In this document: positions 1-6,112 of the stretch, one piece after another
Numbering within the stretch: position 1 is the stretch's first letter
Layout: every line of letters begins with the position of its first letter
From: Candidatus Poseidoniaceae archaeon
GTDB lineage: Archaea > Thermoplasmatota > Poseidoniia > Poseidoniales > Poseidoniaceae
Reading direction: 5' to 3'
Length of the DNA stretch: 6,112 nt
Assembly: GCA_013330765.1 (NCBI GenBank)
Contig: DUHU01000068.1
Span: 1 to 6,112, forward strand
Position numbers and translations under genes: made by a program
Notes under the pieces: model-generated
Seen by the model: the letters and a program-made list of their open reading frames with translations, nothing else
What the model was told of the DNA's origin: nothing
The model's database searches: none

Positions 1-700
1 GAGCATCGGCAGGGCCTCGAGCAACACGGCGTCGCCCTCGGATTCGATGGCAAATTGGTCGCTTGCGGGCAATTGGTGGCGCATCAAAGCGAGACCGTCC
101 ACACCAAGGTGTTCGCCTTGCTGCACCCCGCGGAGCACGCCACCGTGACTTTGGAACCGCGGACCGTGGAAGTAACGGAGGTAGATGAACGAAGGATGGT
201 GGAGCAGGTCCCCGGGAGCTGGGGCCAATCCCGTGTCGGGCATCATGTCCACTTCGCCTGCAAAGAAGGCGCTCAAATCCTCTGCTTGGTCCACCAACCG
301 GACCACGGCGCGGTGATGCTCACGCTCTCCGAACACCTCACCGGTCGAAGACATCAGGTCAGAGACCAGCCGGCACTGCACCTCATAGGAGCCGTCGTTG
401 GAGGACTCCACGGACGCTTCAACGCGAACCGTCATCGCCTCGCGCATGATCTTGACCGGCAATCCGAAGGTGACGTCCTTGAAACCCGCCAAAGCCGTTT
501 CAGGTTTGAGCAGCAAGGCGTTCTGGGCGAACATCTCCAGCGCCATCACGCCGGGATGATACGGCACACCGTCAATGGCGTGATCCACCAAGAAGGGATG
601 CAATTCCGTGGACAGCGTCGTTTGCGTTTCGATGCGCACGCCGTCCTCGAAGGCCACCACCTTGTCGATGAAGGGGAAGCGCTGAGGGTCAGCGATGAGT
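1..700 (-). other. Dehydratase (DH) domain, double hotdog, C-terminally incomplete
   Basis: Residues about 1805-2037 dehydrate the beta-hydroxyacyl intermediate. The first hotdog has HPFLVDHAIDGVPYHPGVMA. It fits the HxxxGxxxxP signature, with His1844 (codon 580-582) as the catalytic base and Pro1853. LEMFAQNALLL and the VTFGLPVKI strand follow. The second hotdog has YFHGPRFQ (residues 1980-1987), equivalent to YxYGPxFQ of PKS dehydratases. The catalytic acid usually lies in an LLDAxxQ-type motif. The nearest match is LLEALPML at the very edge (Glu2032, codon 16-18), but the domain is cut there, so the assignment is open. The PGVM-type motif resembles the DH of Pfa-like multidomain synthases. 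Further domains may follow beyond the window. Confidence 0.9.
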
Positions 701-3700
701 CCTGCCATGCCTGGAGGCAATTTGAGGGGCGCTTCTCGGAAGGCATCGAAGGTGTCCATATCACCGAGACTGCCGCAACCGAGCACACGTCGCTTGCCAC
801 CAGCAAGGGCTTCACCCACGAACAAATCCACCCCCACGTCAACAGGAAGCGTTTCGATGCCTGCGGCTTCGAACACCGCTTCAATCGAGCCTCGGGTTGC
901 CATGCCGACATCTCGCCAACCGGTCCAACCAATGGCCACCGCCCGGCAAACGCCGCTGGCGGTCAATCGCGTCATTTCAGCGTCGAGGACGGAATTGGCT
1001 GCTGCGTAGTCCGTTTGACCCCCGTTTCCAAACCGACCCGCCACCGAAGTAAAGCAGGCCGCAAAGGTGGGGTGCCGTGCACCTGAGGCTTCCACGGCTC
1101 CCATCAACGCCGCCCAACCGTCGACCTTGACGCGAACGACTCGATCGAAGGCCTCGTGGGTTTTGTCCCCCACCAATTTGCTTTCTTCGAGTCCGGCACC
1201 ATGGACGATACCGGTGATGGTGTGGCCAAGGTTCGCACCAAGTTTGGTCAAGGCCTTGGCGTTCATGACGTCGACTGCGTGGTACTGCGCGAGGTTCCCT
1301 GTCGCATGGACGGCCGCCAGGGTCTGTTGCACGTCGCGGGACCGCATCATTCGGTCCCAAGCGCGGTTCCATTCCACCATCGTGACCTTTCCAGAGGCAG
1401 AGGCCTCAATCATCCGGGCTCGGAGCGCCAATTTCTCGGCTTCCAAGGCCGCATCGTCAAAGTCGAGCCACGTTTCCGTGACCTCCATCAGCGGCGTTCG
1501 TCCAAGCAGGTGGAAGGACGCTCCGACGTCCTTTGAGGCTTCAGCGACGCCGATGACGGCTGCAGCCGTGACTCCGGAACCGCCACCAGAAACAAGCCAG
1601 ACGTCGGTTTCGAGCAAGGGCGTGCGATCTTCAACCAAATCCTCTGCAAAGCAGACGAGCGTCCAACGCTCGCCCGCTCGGTCAAGGCCGATCTCGACGT
1701 CCCCTCCAATGTTCAGAAGGTCGTCCACCAGACGGGTCGCCGTGGACGAGGCGTCCATCAGCAGGTCGGGGTGCAAGTCGTAAGCGCGGCATCGCAGGGA
1801 AGGACGCTCATGCGCGTAGGATTTGGTCACGCCAGCGGCTGCGGCCTGCAAAGCGTTGAATCGGTCCCCACGGTTTCCATGGCGCCCGTCCATGGCGCTA
1901 ACGGAGGCCACGAGTCCGGTATCCAAAGCGCCCAGACGCTGGTCGAGGGCCTTCAGCAAACCAAACCACGCTTGTCCGGCAAGCATCACTTGCTTGCTTG
2001 GTCCGGATTCCTCGCCCCAAGCCATGCTGGCCAAGCGCAAGGGCGCCAAGTGAATCAGTCCTGCAAGGGGCCCTTCGCCGAGTTCTTCGACGAAAGCGTC
2101 CATTTGCTCAGAAGAAGCCGGGTCGACCCGATGAACGAGACGTTCGCCCTCCTCTTGGATACGGTGCGACTTGGCGCCAGGTTCCAGTCCAATGTGAACC
2201 ACGTCGAAGCCTTTGGAGGTCAGTTCCTCCGCTACAGCGACAGAAACTCCCCAATCGTCCTCGGTGAGAAGGATGCGACCAGAGAGGTTGAGCGGTGCAT
2301 CCTCACCGGGGCACGGTTCAATCTCCACCTGCCAACGTCGGCAGCCTTCGGCCACCGTTCGGGTCGATGCGGATGGCGCTGGGGCCACGGAAGGTGCTGA
2401 TTCAGCTTCGTTGCCAGAAGCTGCCGCTGCTCCCCCTGAGGCGTATTTGGCCACGTAACCCACGAAGTGGTTGAGGGTCGGGTGGTCGGACAAGAGGAAG
2501 TCCTCGTCCACGGGGAGATCGAAGATGGCGCGAACGTCCGCCATGATTTCCGCTTGTTTCACGGTGTCAATGCCGAGTTCGCCTTCGAGGTCTTGGTCGA
2601 GTTCGATGAAGTCCTCAGGATACCCGGTGTGTTTGACCACGACCTCGACGAGACGAGCTGCGATGGAGCCGTCGTCGCCCGAAGGGGCGGGCGCAGCAGG
2701 GGCGGCGTCCGGCTCTTGAGCCGGCGCGGGCGCTGGAGCGGCAGCGGGTGCAGGCGCTGGGGCAGCCGCTGGAGGTGAAGGGGCGTCTCCACCGGTCATG
2801 CGCTGGATGTAGGCCACCATGTGGTTCAACGTCGGATGATCAGAGAGAAGGAAATCCTCGTCGATCGGCAAGGAGAAGCGAGCACGGATGTCAGCCATGA
2901 TTTCGGCTTGCTTCACGGTGTCAATCCCAAGTTCTCCTTCGAGGTCTTGGTCCAATTCGATGAAGTCCGCAGGATAGCCGGTGTGCTCCACCACAACGGC
3001 CACGACCGTGTCCACAAGGTCACCGGCGTCCGCCGCTGGAGCGGGGGCCGGCGCGGGTGCTGGTTCGACTTCCACAGGTGCAGAAGCGGCCTCAGGCTCG
3101 GGGGCAGGGGTTTCGCTGGCTGCCACGACCACGGTGGACGCGTCGCCGCCCTGCATGCGCGTCAGGTACGCGAGCATGTGGTTGAGCGTTGGATGGTCTG
3201 AAAGCACGAAATCTTCGTCCACAGGCAGCGAAAACCGATCACGGAGGGCCGCCATGATCTCGGCTTGCTTGACCGTGTCAATGCCGAGTTCACCCTCGAG
3301 GTCTTGATCCATCTCGATGAATTCTGCCGGATAACCGGTGTGCTCAACGACGACCTCAATCATCGCCGCCGTGACCTCATCATCGCTGGCCACGACCGTG
3401 GGTGCGGCCTTGGGCGTCGGTGCAGAAGCCGCAGGTGTTGTCTTGGGCGTAGGAGCGGGCGCCGGCACTTCCTCAGGCTCGTCAACAAGCCCTTCGAAAG
3501 GCGCACTTGGCCCCCATTCGTCGCCTTGAACTCCACCATGGAGGTTGCTTTCTCCGTCGACGTAGGCGACCAATTTGTTGTCGAGGACGCGAATCAACAG
3601 GTCGTTGGTCCCCGCCAAGCGGCGGTTCCACGCCAGGACGGCTTTGCCGTCGACACGTTCCCCTTCAACAGGCCAACGACGGACCAAGGAGAGGGCGATT

Positions 3701-6112
3701 TGGGAACCAAAACCGGCACCGAAACGGATGCCGTACTCGATGCCGTCGACGTTGCCACCCTTGCTGAGGTTGAGGTTGCCCAGCTCTGGGTCCACTTCCT
3801 TGTGGTTGGCGATGGGCGGGAAGCGGCGATGATGAAGGCCGTGAATCATGCTGGCATCTTCGATGCCGACGCCCATTGGATGGCCCGTGAAGCCCTTCGT
3901 GTTCGCAATCAGGATCTTGTCCGTGCTGTCCCCAAAGGTGGTGCGTAGTGCCTTGACTTCGGATTGAGCCGAACCGCCGCGGGCGGGCGTGTAGGTCTCA
4001 TGGGAGAAGAACACCGTGTTGGCCGCCATGCTGTGCCGATCGAGGCCCCATCGCTGCTCCATCTGGGCAACAAATCCGTCAACGGTTTGGGCCACGTGGT
4101 CCACGTCAAGCCTGGTACCGTGGAAGGCGGAATTCGCCATTCTGGTCCCAAGCAATTCTGCGTAGGGCTGAACGCCACGTTCTGCGGCTTCCGCGTTGCG
4201 CTCTACCACAAAGGCGGCAGCGCCCATCCCGAGAATCAGGCCGTTGCGACGGCGGTCGAAGGGCAACGCAGCTTCTTCGACCACGTTGCTTGAGGACGCG
4301 GCCCCGGAGGCCGCGAAGCCTGCACCAATCCAAGACCACAATTCTGGACTGGTCACGTTGTCCGAGGAAATGATGACGACGCGATCTGCGCGGTCGTTGG
4401 CCAGCCAATCTTCTGCGATGCTGAAGGCGGCCGTGGCCGATGCGCATGCGACGTTGATGGTTGAATTTGGACCGCGGATACCGGTGTGTTGTGCGAATTG
4501 CGCATGACCCATGTTCAGAACTTGGAACAGGAAGCGACGGTCGAAGCGCCCCTCGGCGTCTGCGCCATTGTTTCGTGCGTGCGCAAAGGAAGCGGTGGTG
4601 CCGGGGAAACAGGAAGCGAAGACCACGCCGGTCCGCTCGCGTTGATGTTGGGGGACCTGCCATCCACGAATGAGACGGAGCCCGCCCTTGCCCACCTGCT
4701 CTTCAGGCGTGAGCGGAATGGCGGCGTCCCGCAGGGCGAGAAGTCCAGAAGCCACAGCGAGTTGGGTCGTGATGTCCCATGCGAGGACGGCTTTGGGGTC
4801 GACGCCGAATTCTTCGGCGAGGTCGAACGCGTGAGCAACACCGGCCAGTTGAGGGATGTCGCCGAAGGTTTCTGCCGGAGACATGTCCACTGAGCCGTCT
4901 CGACCCTTGACCAACCGGACGATGTTCCGATCAAGCAAGGCCTGCTTGTAAGCATCCGATACCTCTTCGATGCAGGTTTCACCGCGGACGAGGCGTTCAA
5001 ACACGTCTTCATCGAAGACGCGTTCGCCTCCGGGCAAGCCAAGGGAAACGCCGGTGATCACGTAGGGGTTGGCCCGACGGTCGGCCATCGGGTCGTGCAC
5101 AGCGGTACTGACTGCGGTTGCGGTGGCGGGGCGACGCGTGGCCGGAGCAGCAGGAGTCCAACCTGCAGGAGGAGCACGGACGGCGCGAACAAGTTCCGCT
5201 GGAGTTTGAGCAGCGCCGATGTCAACCTCCGCATCGAGCGAAGCCTCGCTCCGGAGGCGCTGAATCACAGAGGTCACGCTTGCATCGGTCATGCCGAGGC
5301 CGAGACGAAGATCGACGGCTCCTCGACAGAAACGGGCAGGGTAACCACACAGCGCAGCCAGCCGGTCGCCGACGTACGCGGCGATGGCTTCTGCAGGATC
5401 GACGGCCTTTGCCACGGCCGACGGTGCCGACAAGGCGTGCGTGGTCGTTGCAACCGCGCCAGTGGAAGGGAGCGGTCGTGCGCGGGTTCGGAGGTCCTCG
5501 TGAGCTTGAGACGAGCGAACCGGCTGAACCGACGGAGACGCCCAAGCCTCGATGGGGCCTGCGCGGAAGGCTTCGGTCAGCACGTCGCTCGAACCGTCAG
5601 GAAGCACAGGAACGCGCCCTGCGAGGGCGAGCATCCCAAGCGCAGACAGGAAACTGGCGATGCCTCCTTGCTTCGGATGATTGGTCATCACGGCCAAGTG
5701 CGGTCGGCCTTCGAGAATTTGCGAGGCAAAGACGGTCAAGGCTCGTTTCGGACCGACCTCGACGAAGGCCCCCGCTCCGGCGGCGGCCATCGTTTCGATT
5801 TGGGTGGTCCACTCGACGGCGGAGGCCATCTGCCCGGCGAGTTTCTCCAACACCGCCGTCTTGGCGTCGTCGCCTTCCATGGCGTAGAAGCTCCCGTCGA
5901 CGTTGGCCGTGATGGGAATGGTGGGCCACTGGAGGTCCAATTCCTCGAGGAACGCACGCAGTGGAGCGTTGGCCGGGGCCACGATCTTCGAATGGAAGGC
6001 GTGCGACGTTTGCAGGACGGTGCACGGCATGCTTTCGGCTTCGAACGCAGCCATGGCGGCCTTGACCGGGGCCGTTTCTCCTGCGATGACGGTCATCTTC
6101 GGTGAGTTCTTG
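1..6112 (-). CDS. Iterative type I polyketide/PUFA-like fatty acid megasynthase, partial at both ends
   Basis: One minus-strand frame stays open through all 2037 complete codons. Its translation shows, in order, AT (C-terminal part), degenerate carrier domain, KS, three carrier domains, KR and DH (most). This set performs malonyl loading, decarboxylative condensation, beta-keto reduction and dehydration on carrier-bound chains in the cytosol. The KR carries the long helical insertion I associate with PfaA-type reductases, and the carriers have the LGIDxxK-type core of Pfa-like proteins, so a lipid (PUFA-like or related secondary fatty acid) product is more likely than a modular polyketide. 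The start codon lies beyond 6112 and the stop codon below 1; the native protein must exceed 2037 residues, and an upstream KS plus the first half of AT are expected. No enoylreductase is seen. No gene symbol is given because the AT-before-KS order is not that of canonical PfaA. Gene reality and class are near certain; the product is unknown. Confidence 0.97.
780..1611 (-). other. Ketoreductase (KR) catalytic subdomain, NADPH-dependent SDR
   Basis: Residues about 1501-1777 reduce the beta-keto intermediate to a hydroxyl. The cofactor loop is LVSGGGSGVTAA (residues 1506-1517). The catalytic residues are all present: Lys1662 (codon 1126-1128) in VVRVKVDGW, Ser1689 (1045-1047) in FTSVAGRFGN, Tyr1702 (1006-1008) and Asn1706 (994-996) in QTDYAAANS. 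An insertion of about 60 residues, mostly helical and charged (near WLDFDDAALEAEKLALRARM), sits between the cofactor loop and the VDV strand, as I recall in PfaA-type KRs. The LDD motif of B-type KRs is replaced by LEE (Leu1641-Glu1643), 59 residues before Tyr. No Trp of the A-type motif is seen near the Tyr. A D-hydroxy product is therefore the likelier outcome, by inference only. Confidence 0.94.
1612..2343 (-). other. Ketoreductase structural subdomain (truncated Rossmann fold)
   Basis: Residues 1257 to about 1500 form the non-catalytic half of a PKS/PUFA-type KR that stabilises the active half. It starts with WQVEIEP, followed by the Rossmann-like GRILLTEDDWGVSVAVAEEL, in which the glycine-rich NADPH loop is absent. 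GLIHLAPL and a late AAAAGVTKSYAHE segment followed by LRCRAYDL match the AAxxGxTK ... CRAxDL pattern I recall from PfaA reductases. A relic SDR active site remains: Ser1405 in SVSAMDGR, and Phe1418 at the place of the catalytic Tyr, with the same 13-residue spacing as in the catalytic half. It is not expected to bind cofactor. Confidence 0.85.
2344..2439 (-). other. Ala/Gly/Ser linker between carrier 3 and ketoreductase
   Basis: Residues about 1225-1256 (SGGAAAASGNEAESAPSV and a short Pro/Ala/Thr stretch) form a low-complexity tether that separates the carrier array from the folded reductase. No catalytic motif is seen. Confidence 0.65.
2440..2676 (-). other. Acyl carrier domain 3 (Thr at attachment site)
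   Basis: Residues 1146-1224. Core EGELGIDTVKQAEIMADVRA, then LPVDEDFLLSDHPTLNHFVG. Thr1183 is encoded by ACC (codon 2563-2565). It is preceded by a Pro/Ala/Glu-Asp linker (PAQEPDAAPAAPAPSG) and followed by an Ala/Gly/Ser linker leading to KR. It is the last carrier before the reductive domains. Confidence 0.93.
2797..3030 (-). other. Acyl carrier domain 2 (Thr at attachment site)
   Basis: Residues 1028-1105. Core EGELGIDTVKQAEIMADIRA, then LPIDEDFLLSDHPTLNHMVA. Thr1065 is encoded by ACC (codon 2917-2919) at the position normally occupied by the phosphopantetheinylated Ser. It is preceded by a linker of repeated Ala-Pro pairs (APAPAPAPAADAGD). The short GYP motif and the HPTLNH closing motif are identical to those of its two neighbours. 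Confidence 0.93.
3154..3384 (-). other. Acyl carrier domain 1 (Thr at attachment site)
   Basis: Residues 910-986. Helix I (TAAMIEVVVEHTGYP) leads into the core LEGELGIDTVKQAEIMAALR and the C-terminal DFVLSDHPTLNHMLAYL. The usual Asp-Ser of the phosphopantetheine site is Asp-Thr, with Thr946 encoded by ACG (codon 3274-3276). It would carry substrate between AT, KS, KR and DH if the Thr can be modified. It is the most divergent of the three carriers (Met for Leu before DQD, AALRDRF for ADIRARF). Confidence 0.93.
3385..3669 (-). other. Post-KS segment and Pro/Ala/Thr linker to carrier 1
   Basis: Residues about 815-909 follow the KS fold. The first part (WPVEGERVDG, then WNRRLAGTNDLLIRVLDNKL) looks folded and is likely the post-KS extension packing on the synthase. 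The second part is an acidic then Pro/Ala/Thr/Lys linker (EEVPAPAPTPKTTPAAS) of the kind that lets carrier domains swing between active sites. No catalytic motif is seen. Confidence 0.7.
3670..5070 (-). other. Beta-ketoacyl synthase (KS) domain, complete and apparently active
   Basis: Residues 348 to about 814 form a full-length KS, which condenses the growing acyl chain with malonyl-ACP. It opens with NPYVITGVSLGLPGG. The nucleophile is Cys556 (codon 4444-4446) in NVACASATAAF, replacing the usual DTACSSS. The two histidines are His704 (4000-4002) in SHETYTPARGG, in place of HGTGT, and His744 (3880-3882) in NTKGFTGHPMG, in place of KSNIGH, with the conserved Lys739 five residues earlier. PFDRRRNGLILGMGAAAFVVE-type and GFGSQIA motifs complete the thiolase fold. 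All three catalytic residues are present, so this is a condensing KS and not a chain-length-factor remnant. The HETYTPARGG and TKGFTGHPMG signatures place it in a distinct KS group that I recall from Pfa-like multidomain synthases, not in modular cis-AT PKS. Confidence 0.95.
5173..5400 (-). other. Degenerate acyl carrier-like domain between AT and KS
   Basis: Residues 238-313 have the length and pattern of a carrier domain but no attachment residue. The opening helix leads into LCGYPARF, matching HTGYPADF of the three later carriers. The next core, LRLGLGMTDASVTSVIQRLR, aligns without a gap to LEGELGIDTVKQAEIMADIR of carrier 2. The Asp-Thr pair becomes Thr275-Asp276 (codons 5287-5289 and 5284-5286), so the phosphopantetheine position is an Asp. 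The tail, QTPAELVRAV, resembles the HPTLNHMVAY closing helix. It is therefore probably a non-functional, structural carrier relic. Alternative: an unrelated docking or linker helix bundle that happens to resemble the fold. A structural prediction would decide this. Confidence 0.65.
5401..5595 (-). other. Ala/Pro/Ser-rich interdomain linker after AT
   Basis: Residues about 173-237 connect AT to the degenerate carrier domain. The segment is rich in Ala, Pro, Ser and Thr, with no recognisable catalytic motif, and looks like a flexible tether. Part of it (TEAFRAGPIEAW) may still belong to the AT C-terminal subdomain. I see no independent gene or site in it. Confidence 0.6.
5596..6111 (-). other. 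Acyltransferase (AT) domain, C-terminal portion
   Basis: Residues 1 to about 172 are the second half of a malonyl-CoA:ACP acyltransferase, which loads extender units onto the carrier domains. The motif SHAFHS (residues 36-41) corresponds to the HAFH signature of malonyl-specific ATs (methylmalonyl ATs usually have YASH). The last His of HAFH (H40, codon 5992-5994) is the expected catalytic partner of the serine in GHSxG, which lies upstream outside the window. EVGPKRALT (residues 118-126) is the conserved late AT motif, and FLSALGMLALAGRVPV is the usual closing helix and strand. Malonyl specificity is inferred from the motif alone; the catalytic serine cannot be checked here. Confidence 0.92.

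Larger units (their letters stand above)
2440..3384 (-). repeat. Tandem array of three acyl carrier domains
   Basis: Three carrier domains recur with attachment-site codons at 3274-3276, 2917-2919 and 2563-2565, a spacing of 357 and 354 bases (119 and 118 residues). Over a 60-residue core, carriers 1 and 2 differ at 8 positions, 2 and 3 at 8, and 1 and 3 at 13. All three share the exact stretch DQDLEGELGIDTVKQAEIMA. Linkers of about 40 residues rich in Pro-Ala pairs separate them. Tandem carriers are a hallmark of Pfa-type PUFA synthases, where carrier number tends to raise product yield, not chain length. The repeat is coding and in frame; it is not a DNA repeat element. Confidence 0.96.

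Noticed and set aside
55..1086. Long plus-strand open frame of 343 codons opposite the DH and KR domains
   Set aside because: It is the exact antisense phase of the megasynthase. It stays open because the real gene rarely uses TTA, CTA or TCA codons. Its translation is His/Arg-rich with no recognisable motif.
2440..3384. Regular repeats of about 355 bases as a DNA repeat, CRISPR or mobile element
   Set aside because: The repeats are in-frame carrier domains conserved in protein more than in DNA. The period is far too long for CRISPR and there are no terminal inverted repeats.
3265..3948. Plus-strand frame of 227 codons opposite the KS end and carrier 1
   Set aside because: Antisense to the KS His motifs and carrier core in the same codon phase. 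It has no domain signature of its own.
5086..5088. Internal ATG just before the KS (MADRRANPYVITG) as the start of a separate KS protein
   Set aside because: The frame continues upstream without a stop into the carrier-like and AT domains, and no purine-rich ribosome binding site precedes this ATG on the minus strand. It is an internal Met in a linker.
5095..6105. Plus-strand frames of 336 and 264 codons (5095-6105 and 5118-5912) opposite AT and the linker
   Set aside because: Arg/Gly-rich, low-complexity translations overlapping each other, antisense to clear AT motifs. They are shadows of GC-rich coding DNA.
1..6112. tRNA, rRNA, promoter, terminator, attachment site or intein within the window
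   Set aside because: No intergenic space exists, and I found no hairpin with a T-run, tRNA-like arms or splicing-motif insertion. The domain motifs are contiguous.

Overview
The whole window lies inside one very large gene on the minus strand. The minus-strand reading frame whose codons occupy + strand triplets 1-3, 4-6 ... 6109-6111 has no stop codon anywhere, giving 2037 consecutive codons. Neither the start nor the stop codon is in view. I translated the frame codon by codon. It is an iterative type I polyketide/fatty-acid megasynthase, closest in style to the polyunsaturated-fatty-acid (PfaA-like) or 'secondary lipid' synthases. In this entry, residue 1 is the first complete codon at 6109-6111, and residue n has its lowest base at 6112-3n.

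Layout in the direction of translation (6112 down to 1): the C-terminal half of a malonyl-type acyltransferase (AT, about 5596-6111); an Ala/Pro linker; a degenerate carrier-like domain with no modifiable residue (about 5173-5400); a second linker; a complete ketosynthase with an intact Cys-His-His set (KS, about 3670-5070); a short post-KS segment and linker; three tandem acyl carrier domains (about 3154-3384, 2797-3030 and 2440-2676) joined by Pro/Ala linkers; a full ketoreductase made of a structural half (about 1612-2343) and a catalytic half (about 780-1611); and most of a double-hotdog dehydratase (1 to about 700) that runs off the end. Together these would load malonyl units, condense them on carrier-bound chains, reduce the beta-keto group and dehydrate it. 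No enoylreductase is visible here; in Pfa systems it is normally a separate protein or lies further downstream.

The least ordinary points are: (i) all three tandem carrier domains have threonine, not serine, at the phosphopantetheine attachment position; (ii) a fourth, dead carrier-like domain sits between AT and KS; (iii) AT precedes this KS, so a further KS upstream is likely; (iv) the KS uses signature motifs unlike classical modular polyketide synthases.

The organism is probably a bacterium with a GC-rich genome (roughly 60% by eye): 6.1 kb of uninterrupted coding sequence, no intron, almost no TTA, CTA or TCA codons in frame. The phylum cannot be fixed from this window. There is no intergenic DNA, RNA gene, promoter, terminator, CRISPR array or mobile element in view. 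The long open frames on the plus strand are antisense shadows of this gene.
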